Of a DNA stretch of 41,547 nucleotides, positions 7,271 through 16,080 are shown piece by piece. Positions within the stretch are counted from its first letter, which is position 1. Every line of letters begins with the position of its first letter. Origin of the DNA: DASPJL01 sp035628645 (GTDB lineage: Bacteria > Bacteroidota > Bacteroidia > Cytophagales > Cyclobacteriaceae). A program made the position numbers and the translations under genes. Under the pieces are notes generated by a model, which saw nothing but the letters and a program-made list of their open reading frames with translations, made no database searches and was not told where the DNA came from. The stretch spans positions 1-41,547 of the forward strand of contig DASPJL010000113.1 of NCBI GenBank assembly GCA_035628645.1, in the 5' to 3' direction.

Positions 7271-8434
7271 ATGTCAGAGAAATATATGCAGCGAGGTGTT
7301 TCAGCCTCTAAAGAAGATGTTCATAACGCAATCAAGAATATTGATAAAGGAATTTTTCCAAAAGCTTTTTGTAAAATCATTCCTGATATTCTTGGTGGTG
7401 ATCCTTCTTTTTGCAATATAATGCATGCTGATGGTGCGGGTACCAAATCATCACTGGCCTATATTTATTGGAAAGAAACAGGAGACATGTCCGTGTGGAA
7501 GGGAATTGCACAAGATGCAATTATCATGAACATAGATGATCTTCTTTGTGTCGGCGCTACAGAAAATATTTTGCTATCTTCTACAATTGGGAGAAATAAA
7601 AATCTAATTCCGGGAGAGGTAATTGCTGCCATTATAAATGGAACGGAAGAGGTCTTGGAGAAACTAAGATCTTTTGGAATAAGCATTTTCAGCACTGGTG
7701 GGGAAACAGCAGATGTCGGAGACCTGGTTCGTACCATAATTGTAGACAGCACTGTTACTACAAGAATGAGACGCGAGGAGGTAATTACCAATGAAAAAAT
7801 ACAACCGGGAGATGTAATTGTGGGATTGGCTTCTTATGGCCAGGCATCATATGAGGAGGAGTATAATGGAGGAATGGGAAGCAATGGACTTACTTCCGCC
7901 CGTCACGACGTTTTTGAAAATGTATATGCGGGAAAATATCCTGAAAGTTTTGATAAAGCCATTCCTGAAGCTCTTGCTTATTCAGGCAATTTAAAGCTCA
8001 CAGATAAAATTCCCGGTCCTAATGTTACTGCAGGGAAATTAGTCCTTTCTCCAACCCGTACCTATGCTCCTATAATTAAAAAAATACTCGAAGAACACAG
8101 GCAGAATATTCATGGTTTGATTCATTGTAGCGGTGGAGCACAAACCAAAGTGATGCATTTCGTAGATAAATGTCACGTAGTTAAGGATGACCTTTTTGAT
8201 ATTCCTCCGCTTTTTAAAGTAATCCAGGAACAAAGCCAAACAGATTGGAGGGAAATGTATAAGGTCTTTAATATGGGGCACCGAATGGAAGTTTATGTGC
8301 CAGAAAATTTGGCTTCGGAGATTATACAGATTTCTCAGTCCTTCAATGTAGAGGCTAAAGTGGTGGGAAGGGTAGAAAAATCAGAGAAAAATAAACTGAC
8401 CATCAGAAGTTCGAAGGGTATTTTTGAGTACTGA
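7271..8434 (+). CDS. purM: Phosphoribosylformylglycinamidine cyclo-ligase (AIR synthase)
   Basis: Catalyses ATP-dependent closure of FGAM to aminoimidazole ribotide, the fifth step of purine synthesis. 387 residues from the ATG at 7271, where the family-typical start MSEKYMQRGVSASKEDVHNA begins; the frame is open six residues upstream. The Bacteroidota PurM signature is intact: IMHADGAGTKSSLAYIYW, GIAQDAIIMNIDDLLCVGA, STIGRNKNLIPGEVI, GGETADVGD, and a C-terminal AIRS_C half with GLIHCSGGAQTKVMHF. This version is longer than the roughly 345-residue proteobacterial enzyme, as usual for the phylum. It is not clustered with other pur genes and converges with the DUF3810 gene, only 23 bases separating the stops. 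Confidence 0.95.
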   Translation: MSEKYMQRGVSASKEDVHNAIKNIDKGIFPKAFCKIIPDILGGDPSFCNIMHADGAGTKSSLAYIYWKETGDMSVWKGIAQDAIIMNIDDLLCVGATENILLSSTIGRNKNLIPGEVIAAIINGTEEVLEKLRSFGISIFSTGGETADVGDLVRTIIVDSTVTTRMRREEVITNEKIQPGDVIVGLASYGQASYEEEYNGGMGSNGLTSARHDVFENVYAGKYPESFDKAIPEALAYSGNLKLTDKIPGPNVTAGKLVLSPTRTYAPIIKKILEEHRQNIHGLIHCSGGAQTKVMHFVDKCHVVKDDLFDIPPLFKVIQEQSQTDWREMYKVFNMGHRMEVYVPENLASEIIQISQSFNVEAKVVGRVEKSEKNKLTIRSSKGIFEY

Positions 8435-8457
8435 TCTGAATCTATTTGTCATTATAA

Positions 8458-9561
8458 TTAAAGCGCTTTGTTTTTTCTCATTTCTCCTATCAAAAGGTTC
8501 ACCATTTGGCTATAGCTGTTTATGCCTTCCTTCTGTTGATTGGCTTTTAGAAAGAGACTATAAAAATTACTTGTAAATTCCATTAGCACCCCTGAATATT
8601 TGAGCCAGTAAGCCCTATGGGCCTTGATATCTTTTTCCACTTTTTCGGAAAGTTGAGACCTTAATTCTTCATAAGCTTTTTCGTCCGCGGCTCGTAAGGT
8701 TCGCAAAGAATAATTTAACGCCATAAAATAACCGGAATATTGAAAGTCTTTTCTGGGATGTGTTCTACAGACAAGGAAAGAAATAAAATTGGCCTCATCC
8801 TCAGCCGCAAACCCCACTTTATGAGCCATTTCATGGCAAATAACGGATGGCAGCATGGGATCAGGTTGGTCCATATTCACATTTGCCTCTGCTGTAAAAG
8901 GTATATAAATTCCTCCTGTTCCAAAGAAGGACCAGATTTGAGGTAATATAAACTTTTTAGGTAATCCATAAGAACCTTTAAGAAAAGGAAGAGATTTGGA
9001 AAGATACACGTAACCATCTTTTGCTTCTTCCAGCGCATTTTGATGGCCTTTGGATATTTTAAAAACGCCAAAATCGTCTTCTTCTGTTAATGTTCTTAAA
9101 CTGTTGCATTTGGCGATCAATATTTTACATAATGATTGTAGTTCCTCCAAACTGGGTTTTTCCTCGCTATATTTTGCCAGGTTTTGGTAGGGTAACCTGA
9201 AATAATTAATTCCCCACATTATCATTATAAAAAAATATAAAAGAGAAGTAAAGGAGAGGATGGAAATAGTTGCTTTAATCAAGCCACCTCTAATGGGTAG
9301 TTTTTCCCTGATTATCCTTCTAATAAAGTGGACTGATGAAAATAATAAGAACAGAAATAAAAGGTAGACAACAACCTCTCCTAAGGAAAATGGAATAGGG
9401 TTGGTTAATGAACTTAAAAAATAAGACAACCCGCTGAAAAAACCATTGGAATAAAAGGCTTCAACGCCATTAGGAAACAAAGAAAAGATATAATATAAAA
9501 GAATCTGAATGGGTAAAAAGAGAACAAGTATTCCTTTGATGTTCCTTTTTTTATTCTTCAT
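8458..9561 (-). CDS. DUF3810 membrane metallopeptidase-like protein
   Basis: 367 residues. Hydrophobic segments at about 10-30, 60-80 and 97-118 anchor it in the membrane; the rest is a soluble domain with HEMAH (His243, Glu244, His247) followed by GFAAEDEAN, where Glu254 or Glu256 can act as third zinc ligand. A conserved GGIYIPFTAEANVN stretch precedes the motif. This is the DUF3810 family, found mostly in Bacteroidota; the HExxH motif predicts a zinc peptidase, but I know of no substrate. It starts 33 bases after the stop of the upstream propeller gene, suggesting one transcript. Confidence 0.88.
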   Translation of the reverse strand: MKNKKRNIKGILVLFLPIQILLYYIFSLFPNGVEAFYSNGFFSGLSYFLSSLTNPIPFSLGEVVVYLLFLFLLFSSVHFIRRIIREKLPIRGGLIKATISILSFTSLLYFFIMIMWGINYFRLPYQNLAKYSEEKPSLEELQSLCKILIAKCNSLRTLTEEDDFGVFKISKGHQNALEEAKDGYVYLSKSLPFLKGSYGLPKKFILPQIWSFFGTGGIYIPFTAEANVNMDQPDPMLPSVICHEMAHKVGFAAEDEANFISFLVCRTHPRKDFQYSGYFMALNYSLRTLRAADEKAYEELRSQLSEKVEKDIKAHRAYWLKYSGVLMEFTSNFYSLFLKANQQKEGINSYSQMVNLLIGEMRKNKAL

Positions 9562-9594
9562 AAATAGTAAAAACGGTATTAGATCGGTTTTAAT

Positions 9595-11121
9595 TTATTC
9601 CTGTTCTTTTATTTCTGTATTGCTGGCAAAGGCTATGCTTTTGCTGTCTGGCGACCATCCCGGAACATTAAAAGAGCCTTGTCCTCCATATAAATAAGCT
9701 ACTACCTTAGGCGTACCTCCATTTATAGGCATGATACGAAGATAAACATGTTTATAATAAGGATGGTCGTCAGGCTTTACATCTTGACCATAACTTATAA
9801 AAATGACTGATTTTCCATCTGGTGAAATATGTGGGAACCAATTATTGAATTCGTCGTCTGTTAATTGTTCCTGCTGACTGCCATCTGGTTTCATCCTCCA
9901 TATCTGCATTAGACCTGAGCGGGTAGAATTGAAATAGATCCATTTTCCATCAGGAGTATACTCTGACCCGTCATCCAATCCCTTGGCTGTGGTTAACCTT
10001 GTTTCTTCTCCTCCTTTGCTTGATATTTTATAAATATCATATTCGCCGTTTCTTTCTCCTGTGTAAGTCAGGAATTTTCCGTCTGGTGACCATCCGTGTA
10101 AATAAGAAGGACCTTTGGCTGTAATACGGGTTGGGGTTCCCCCTTGTGCTGGCAAGGTGTAAATGATGGATTTTCCGCCTGCATCTTCAGTATGATTGCT
10201 AATTCCCATCTTCTTGCCGTCGAATGACAACACATGGTCATTGTTATTTCTTTTTGCAAAACCCGTATTTATTAAGGTTGGTTTATTGGTGGTAAGGTCG
10301 AATCTGTAAAGCAAGCCTTTGCTGTTGAAGATTAATGCTTTTCCATCAGGTGTTGAATTGGGCGCCTCAAAATTTCCGGAAGATTGATGAATTACTTTAC
10401 GAGATCCGGTTTCAATGTCGAGTATCTCAAGCTTGCTTCCTAAGTAATCTTTATATGGAACCAATGATTCTTTTGCCGGTATTACTATTCTTACATTTTT
10501 AAAGATCCCTGTTTCTGCAACATCAGGGTTGTGAGCACAAACAAAAAGCCCGGCAAACACCTCATCCCCTAAAGAAATATCGGTAATGGTATCTCGCGTG
10601 AAAGTATCACCGAATTTTGCCACTGACATGATGAATGTATTACCCTTTCTTTCCAATTGAATTACATCAGCCCCAGTAATCTTCGATTTTAGTTCTTCTG
10701 TATTTCCTCCATTTGTTCTTCTAAATTGTAATGAAGCTAATCCATTCCCATGTACTGAAACACTGGCATGAGCAGAATTTGAATTAAGATTGGTTCTGAT
10801 CATCCAGCCTGATTTTCTATGAGGATCTACTCCTTTTCCTACCAGGGAAACCTGCGTGGTAAGGATGAAATCTCCCTTCATTTTTTTCCAAATAAAGTGA
10901 AACTCATCTTTTTCTCCCCAAATGTTTGTTCCCGAGCCTTCAACAGTATAGTTATCAGCAATGGCTGAGTAAGTTGCCGATCCTGGCCTTTTTACATGTC
11001 CAATATCCTGATGATTTTCAAAAATTCCCAAAGGATTATTCTGAGCGAACAAATCAATGGCTAATAGAAAAAATAGAGCCTGAATGATTAGATATTTAAA
11101 AAGGACTGAAAGCGATTTCAT
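9595..11121 (-). CDS. Exported TolB-like beta-propeller protein with N-terminal lectin-like domain
   Basis: 508 residues. A hydrophobic signal peptide ends near residue 27 (LLAIDLFAQ), predicting export. Residues about 30-215 look like a DUF1349/concanavalin-like beta-sandwich (IWGEKDEFHFIWKKMKGDF, SGWMIRT, GNGLASLQFRR). Residues about 225-500 hold PD40/TolB-type repeats with the recurring pattern SPDGKxxxF/Y (DGKALIFNS, SPDGKFLTYTG, TPDGKWIYFNS, SPDGKSVIFIS, SPDSKSIAFAS). Relatives are often labelled TolB or 'biopolymer transporter TolR', but nothing links this one to the Tol system. It is followed by the DUF3810 gene. Confidence 0.87.
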   Translation of the reverse strand: MKSLSVLFKYLIIQALFFLLAIDLFAQNNPLGIFENHQDIGHVKRPGSATYSAIADNYTVEGSGTNIWGEKDEFHFIWKKMKGDFILTTQVSLVGKGVDPHRKSGWMIRTNLNSNSAHASVSVHGNGLASLQFRRTNGGNTEELKSKITGADVIQLERKGNTFIMSVAKFGDTFTRDTITDISLGDEVFAGLFVCAHNPDVAETGIFKNVRIVIPAKESLVPYKDYLGSKLEILDIETGSRKVIHQSSGNFEAPNSTPDGKALIFNSKGLLYRFDLTTNKPTLINTGFAKRNNNDHVLSFDGKKMGISNHTEDAGGKSIIYTLPAQGGTPTRITAKGPSYLHGWSPDGKFLTYTGERNGEYDIYKISSKGGEETRLTTAKGLDDGSEYTPDGKWIYFNSTRSGLMQIWRMKPDGSQQEQLTDDEFNNWFPHISPDGKSVIFISYGQDVKPDDHPYYKHVYLRIMPINGGTPKVVAYLYGGQGSFNVPGWSPDSKSIAFASNTEIKEQE

Positions 11122-11250
11122 GATGTGTAAATTTTAAATGAAGATAAGATTTCTATTGACAGTTAAGTATGTATGTACATTTTTTTTAAGAAAGTTGAAA
11201 ATTTTTTAAGAAAATCCTAAGGTATGGAAATCTTGATCAAAATTCTTTTA

Positions 11251-11280
11251 TAATAAAAAAGCATAGGACCTGCCTATGCT
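11251..11280 (-). terminator. Terminator of nrdBA
   Basis: Read on the minus strand AGCATAGG, loop CAGGT and CCTATGCT form an 8-bp stem (11260-11267 with 11273-11280) followed by TTTTTATTATAAAAG. It lies 25 bases beyond the nrdA stop. Confidence 0.88.
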
Positions 11281-11305
11281 CTTTTATCTTAAATGTTATG
11301 TGAAA

Positions 11306-13672
11306 TTAACCGCTGCAAGATTCACATGCATCAGGGTTATCAAGAGAACAAGCCATGTCAGAGACTTTTTGATCTTTAGCTACAACGGGTTGTAGAGAAA
11401 CATCTGCTTGTTTTTCAACTGTGAACTTGATTGCATCTGCTGCGGCTTTGGTTCTCAAGTAGTACATACCGGTTTTTAAACCTTTCTTCCATGCATAGAA
11501 GTGCATAGAGGTTAATTTACCAAAGTTTGGATCTTGGATGTGAATATTTAAGCTTTGGCTTTGGCATATATAAGCGCCTCTGTCAGCAGCCATATCAATA
11601 ATTTTCTTTTGGCTGATTTCCCAAACTGTTTTATAAAGATCTTTGATCCTTTGAGGAATTTCAGAAATATTTTGAACGGAACCATTTGCAGCGATCAACT
11701 TATTTTTCATGGAATCATTCCATAAATTCATTTTGATCAGGTCTTTTAATAAATGCTTATTTACTACTACAAATTCTCCTGATAATACTCTTCTTGTATA
11801 AATATTTGAAGTATATGGTTCAAAACACTCATTATTTCCAAGAATTTGAGAGGTAGAAGCTGTTGGCATTGGTGCAACTAAAAGAGAGTTTCTCACGCCA
11901 TGTTTCTTTACTTCTTTCTTTAAAGAATCCCAGTTCCATCTTCCTGATTTAGGAGTTACTCCCCACATATCAAACTGGAATATCCCTTTGGAAACAGGAG
12001 AACCTTTAAATGTTTCATAAGGACCTTCTTTGATGGCCAGGTCTTTTGATGCAGTCATTGCAGCAAAGTAAATGGTTTCAAATATGTCTTCATTCAGACC
12101 TTGTGCTTCAGGTGACTCAAAAGGCATTCGTAATTTGATGAATGCATCCGCCAATCCTTGTACGCCAAGCCCAATTGGTCTGTGACGAAGGTTTGATCTT
12201 TTTGCTTCCTCTACAGGATAGTAGTTTACATCAATAACTTTGTTTAAATTCTTGGTTACCACATAGGTAACTTCAAAAAGTTTTTGATGGTCAAACTTCC
12301 CGTCAATTATAAATTTAGGAAGTGCAAGCGAAGCCAGGTTACAAACGGCTACTTCATCTTTGGAAGTGTACTCCATAATCTCAGTACATAAGTTACTGGA
12401 TTTGATCGTACCTAGGTTTTTTTGATTTGACTTCTTGTTTGCTGCATCTTTATACAGCATGTATGGAGTACCGGTTTCTGTTTGAGATTCAAGTATTTCG
12501 AACCAAAGATCCTGGGCTTTTACTGTTCTTCTCGCTCTTCCTTCTCTTTCATATTTTTCGTAAAGCTTTTCAAATTCTTCTCCATATGCCTCTGCAAGAC
12601 CAGGCGCTTCATTCGGACAGAACAATGACCATTCTGTGTTTGCTTCCACTCTCTTCATAAAGAGATCAGGCATCCACATTGCATAGAATAAATCCCTGGC
12701 CCTGTTCTCTTCTTTTCCGTGGTTTTTCTTTAAGTCAAGGAATTCAAAAACGTCTGCATGCCATGGTTCTAAATAAATAGCAAAAGCTCCTTTTCTTTTT
12801 CCACCACCTTGATCCACATATCTGGCAGTATCATTAAATACCTTAAGCATAGGAATTAATCCATTGGATGTCCCGTTGGTTCCTTTAATGTATGATCCTG
12901 TGGCTCTTACATTATGAATGCTTAGGCCTATACCTCCGGCAGATTGAGATATTTTAGCGCATTGCTTTAAAGTATCATATATGCCGTCAATACTATCATC
13001 TTGAATTGTTAGTAGGAAGCAGGAGGATAATTGTGGCTTGGGAGTACCTGCATTAAATAAAGTAGGTGTGGCGTGAGTAAACCACTTTTCAGAAAGCAGG
13101 TTATACGTTTCTATAACTGAATCAACGTCATGGTGATGAATACCAACAGCTACACGCATTAACATGTGCTGAGGTCTTTCAACCACTTTGCCATCTAATT
13201 TTAATAGATAAGACTTTTCAAGGGTTTTAAATCCAAAGTAGTCATAGTTGAAATCCCGGTCATAGATGATGGAAGAATCTAATAACGCGGCATTTTTTCT
13301 GATTACTTCATATACTTCCTTAGAGATGAGCGATGCATTCTCACCTGTTTTGGGGTCTACATAAGTATACAATCTTTTCATGGTGTTTGAAAAAGACTTG
13401 CTTGTTACTTTATGCAGGTTTGAAATAGCAATTCTTGCTGCTAAAACAGCAAAATCCGGGTGTTTTGTAGTAAGTGAAGCAGCGGTTTCAGCAGCCAGGT
13501 TATCCAACTCTACAGTTGTTACACCATCGTAAATCCCTGAGATTACTTTTTTAGCAATTTCTACAGGCTCAATGTAATTCATATCCAGGCCATAGCAGAG
13601 CCTTTCAATTCTTCCTGTGATCTTATCAAACTTGACAGATTCACGTCTTCCATCTCTTTTAATTACTAGCAT
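11306..13672 (-). CDS. nrdA: Ribonucleoside-diphosphate reductase, alpha subunit (class Ia)
   Basis: 788 residues; reduces ribonucleoside diphosphates to deoxyribonucleotides with NrdB as radical source. An N-terminal ATP-cone (about 1-95, MLVIKRDGRRESVKFDKI) provides dATP inhibition. The catalytic barrel has SSCFLL and AVCNLASLAL as the redox cysteine pair, NLCTE for the thiyl cysteine and glutamate, ASTSQILGNNECFEPYTSNIY, and the radical-transfer tyrosines near the C-terminus. The tail DNPDACESCSG carries the CxxC that re-reduces the active site. The gene follows nrdB after a 221-base gap and may also have a start signal of its own, though none is clear. Confidence 0.97.
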   Translation of the reverse strand: MLVIKRDGRRESVKFDKITGRIERLCYGLDMNYIEPVEIAKKVISGIYDGVTTVELDNLAAETAASLTTKHPDFAVLAARIAISNLHKVTSKSFSNTMKRLYTYVDPKTGENASLISKEVYEVIRKNAALLDSSIIYDRDFNYDYFGFKTLEKSYLLKLDGKVVERPQHMLMRVAVGIHHHDVDSVIETYNLLSEKWFTHATPTLFNAGTPKPQLSSCFLLTIQDDSIDGIYDTLKQCAKISQSAGGIGLSIHNVRATGSYIKGTNGTSNGLIPMLKVFNDTARYVDQGGGKRKGAFAIYLEPWHADVFEFLDLKKNHGKEENRARDLFYAMWMPDLFMKRVEANTEWSLFCPNEAPGLAEAYGEEFEKLYEKYEREGRARRTVKAQDLWFEILESQTETGTPYMLYKDAANKKSNQKNLGTIKSSNLCTEIMEYTSKDEVAVCNLASLALPKFIIDGKFDHQKLFEVTYVVTKNLNKVIDVNYYPVEEAKRSNLRHRPIGLGVQGLADAFIKLRMPFESPEAQGLNEDIFETIYFAAMTASKDLAIKEGPYETFKGSPVSKGIFQFDMWGVTPKSGRWNWDSLKKEVKKHGVRNSLLVAPMPTASTSQILGNNECFEPYTSNIYTRRVLSGEFVVVNKHLLKDLIKMNLWNDSMKNKLIAANGSVQNISEIPQRIKDLYKTVWEISQKKIIDMAADRGAYICQSQSLNIHIQDPNFGKLTSMHFYAWKKGLKTGMYYLRTKAAADAIKFTVEKQADVSLQPVVAKDQKVSDMACSLDNPDACESCSG

Positions 13673-13893
13673 CTTTCAAAGTATTGGGTTAGTTGGAATA
13701 AAAAGTTTATCATAGGTTCTTTACTGTAATTAACTGACTTTGACTTCTATCCAATATACTTAATTAAAACAAATATTCTTGTAATAGGATTCAATTTCTG
13801 TTAACTATTATGCTTCAGCAAAGAATAGGTTTAGGTTTATTAATTGTTTTAAATGTTATCTTCTTGTTTTTTGTAAAACCAGATCAGTATTAA

Positions 13894-14883
13894 TTAAAAA
13901 TCTTCATCCAAGGTAAACTTTGGTCCTCCGTCTTTTTCGTTTACACTATTCATCACTCCGGCTTTTTGATATTCTGCAACTCTTTTTTCAAAGAAGTTTG
14001 TTTTTCCCTGTAATGAAATCATTTCCATGAAATCAAATGGATTGGTGGCATTGTATATTTTATCGTATCCTAATGCAACCAATAATCTGTCTGCGACAAA
14101 TTCAATGTATTGCGACATTAAAGTGGAATTCATGCCAATCAGGTTTACAGGCAATGCATCAACAACAAATTCCTGTTCGATGGTTACTGCTTCTTTTATA
14201 ATCGCATAAACCTGCTCTCGGGTTAATTTATTTTTAAGATATTTTTGGTATAACAAACAAGCAAAATCACAATGTAATCCTTCATCCCTTGATATTAATT
14301 CATTGGAAAATGTCAAGCCTGGCATCAAGCCTCTTTTCTTTAACCAGAAGAGGGAGCAAAAACTACCTGAGAAGAAAATACCTTCTACCGCTGCAAAAGC
14401 CACCAGCCTTTCGGCAAAATTATCGCTCTCTATAAACCTTAATGCCCACTCTCCTTTTTTACCTACACAAGGTATGGTTTCTAATGCATTGAATAATTTA
14501 TCTTTTTGTTTACCATCTTTAATATAAGTGTCTATTAGAAGCGAGTATGTTTCGGAATGAATGTTTTCCATCATGATTTGATAGCCGTAAAAGCATTTGG
14601 CTTCGGAAAACTGAACTTCATGGAGAAAATTGGCTGCCAGATTTTCATTAACAATTCCGTCACTTGCAGCAAAGAACGCTAAAACATGGGATATAAAATG
14701 CTTTTCACCAGAATTAAGGCTTTCCCAATCTTTGGTGTCTTGGCTAAGATCTATTTCTTCTGCCGTCCAGAATGACGCCTCCGCTTTCTTGTACATCTGC
14801 CATATGTCATCATACTGAATAGGAAAAAGAACAAATCTGTTTTTATTTTCCTTTAATAGTGGTTCTAAGCTTGCCTTGTCCAT
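13894..14883 (-). CDS. nrdB: Ribonucleoside-diphosphate reductase, beta subunit (class Ia)
   Basis: 329 residues of the eukaryote-like R2 type. The di-iron site is visible as SFWTAEEIDLSQD, the ENIHSETY helix and RDEGLHCDFA; the likely radical tyrosine lies in CFYGYQIMMENIHSE. The C-terminal peptide KFTLDEDF is the expected docking tail for NrdA, which follows on the same strand. The gene diverges from rplU over a 451-base spacer that holds a candidate promoter at 15060-15089. No NrdR box was recognised. Confidence 0.97.
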   Translation of the reverse strand: MDKASLEPLLKENKNRFVLFPIQYDDIWQMYKKAEASFWTAEEIDLSQDTKDWESLNSGEKHFISHVLAFFAASDGIVNENLAANFLHEVQFSEAKCFYGYQIMMENIHSETYSLLIDTYIKDGKQKDKLFNALETIPCVGKKGEWALRFIESDNFAERLVAFAAVEGIFFSGSFCSLFWLKKRGLMPGLTFSNELISRDEGLHCDFACLLYQKYLKNKLTREQVYAIIKEAVTIEQEFVVDALPVNLIGMNSTLMSQYIEFVADRLLVALGYDKIYNATNPFDFMEMISLQGKTNFFEKRVAEYQKAGVMNSVNEKDGGPKFTLDEDF

Positions 14884-15059
14884 AATTGCATTTTTTTAAT
14901 AAAAAAGATTAATAAAAGAAGTACGCTGCTTTTTTTATAGCTTATAAACTTACATAATTAAGATGGTACTTGTTTTAAAACAGACCCTTAATAATTTAAA
15001 ACAATTAAGGTTAAAATTGACCCTTGTTCCCACAGAATAGGTTCCGGGAATAGTTGCTA

Positions 15060-15089
15060 CAAAAATAATAAAAGGTCTATAAGTTCAAA
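15060..15089 (-). promoter_or_regulatory. Candidate nrdBA promoter
   Basis: On the minus strand TTTG (15089-15086), an 18-base spacer and TATTTTTG (15067-15060) fit the Bacteroidota pattern, one base shorter than the usual 19. It would give a leader of roughly 170 bases to nrdB. Confidence 0.5.
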
Positions 15090-15269
15090 GACATTTAAAG
15101 TGTGGATAACTTTTCGTAAAAAAAATTACTTTTAATAACTATCTGAATATCAATTTTGTGTATAAATAGGATTAAATCATGATTTTTTTGAGAATTGAAT
15201 TATATAAGGTTTTGAGAGGTTAAAAATTTTATCCAAAATATTTTAAAAAAGAATTAATTTGATTGCGGG

Positions 15270-15300
15270 TTTGCTTTTAAATAAAAATGAAATATCTTTG
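15270..15300 (+). promoter_or_regulatory. Promoter of rplU-rpmA (Bacteroidota type)
   Basis: TTTG (15270-15273), a 19-base spacer and TATCTTTG (15293-15300) match the Bacteroidota consensus exactly, 34 bases before the rplU start. The spacing is identical to that of the tRNA-Phe promoter in this window. Confidence 0.88.
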
Positions 15301-15334
15301 CAGTCCATTTTTAAAAATATAAAGCATTTTTGCG

Positions 15335-15646
15335 ATGTACGCTATAGTTGAAATTGCGGGGAAACAATTTAAAGTATCTAAGGATCAAAAAATTTATGCC
15401 CCACTAATGTCTGGAGATGCTGGCTCTTCAGTTGAGTTTGATAAAGTTTTACTTACTGATGCTGATGGAGATATTCAGATAGGTGCGCCTCTTTTAAGCG
15501 GTGTGAAAATATCAGGTCAGATACTAGGACATGTGAAAGGAGATAAAGTACGAATCTTCAAAAAGAAAAGAAGAAAAGGCTATAGAAAATCACAGGGACA
15601 CAGACAAAAATTTACTCAGATACTAATTCAGGATATTGTTAAATAA
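15335..15646 (+). CDS. rplU: 50S ribosomal protein L21
   Basis: 103 residues, normal length. MYAIVEIAGKQFKVSKDQKI at the start, the KVLLTDADGDIQIGAPLLSG middle and the basic KIFKKKRRKGYRKSQGHRQKFT-type tail (RIFKKKRRKGYRKSQGHRQK) that contacts 23S rRNA are the L21 signature. Translated from the strong promoter 34 bases upstream and followed by rpmA after 8 bases, the universal L21-L27 pair. Confidence 0.97.
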   Translation: MYAIVEIAGKQFKVSKDQKIYAPLMSGDAGSSVEFDKVLLTDADGDIQIGAPLLSGVKISGQILGHVKGDKVRIFKKKRRKGYRKSQGHRQKFTQILIQDIVK

Positions 15647-15654
15647 ATAGAACA

Positions 15655-15915
15655 ATGGCACACAAAAAAGGAGCGGGTAGTTCAAAAAACGGAAGAGAGT
15701 CACACAGCAAGAGACTTGGAATTAAAATTTTCGGTGGCCAAGCTGCCATTGCAGGAAATATTATAGTAAGACAAAGAGGTACAAAACATCACCCTGGAGT
15801 AAATGTAGGTATTGGAAGAGACCATACTTTATTTGCTTTAACTGATGGTGTAGTAATATTCAAAAAGGGAAAGAACGAAAGATCTTATGTATCTGTTGAG
15901 TCTATAGAGGCTTAA
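15655..15915 (+). CDS. rpmA: 50S ribosomal protein L27
   Basis: 86 residues. MAHKKGAGSSKNGRESHSKR is the L27 N-terminus that reaches the peptidyl-transferase centre, without the cleaved extension seen in Firmicutes; GGQAAIAGNIIVRQRGTKHHPG and NVGIGRDHTLFAL complete the family pattern. Second gene of the rplU operon, with a terminator 22 bases downstream. Confidence 0.97.
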   Translation: MAHKKGAGSSKNGRESHSKRLGIKIFGGQAAIAGNIIVRQRGTKHHPGVNVGIGRDHTLFALTDGVVIFKKGKNERSYVSVESIEA

Positions 15916-15937
15916 TTTAGTTCCCACCTAGTTTGAA

Positions 15938-15969
15938 GGCACATAATTTGAGATTATGTGCCTTTTTTT
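15938..15969 (+). terminator. Terminator of rplU-rpmA
   Basis: GGCACATAAT (15938-15947) pairs perfectly with ATTATGTGCC (15953-15962) over a 5-base loop, followed by TTTTTTTG. Confidence 0.93.
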
Positions 15970-16080
15970 GTGATCGGTCCTGCTTGCATTATTTTTTTTA
16001 AAAAACTATAGGTTCTGATTAATTTATTATTTAATATTATTTTTAAGACCTTCATTTCTTGAAATTTATACTACTTATAT

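Larger units (their letters stand above)
14884..15334. other. Divergent promoter region between nrdB and rplU
   Basis: 451 very AT-rich bases without a gene. It contains a strong Bacteroidota promoter for rplU on the plus strand and a weaker match for nrdB on the minus strand. The nrdB leader would be about 170 bases. GTTTTAAAAC near 14971-14980 is a small palindrome that could be an operator, but this is only suggestive. Confidence 0.5.

Noticed and set aside
9595..11121. Assignment as TolB or TolR of the Tol-Pal system
   Set aside because: The propeller resembles TolB only in repeat type; the N-terminal domain differs and no tolQ, tolR, tolA or pal gene is nearby.
14884..15334. NrdR box upstream of nrdB
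   Set aside because: No pair of ACAcTATATagT-like 16-mers could be found in the spacer.
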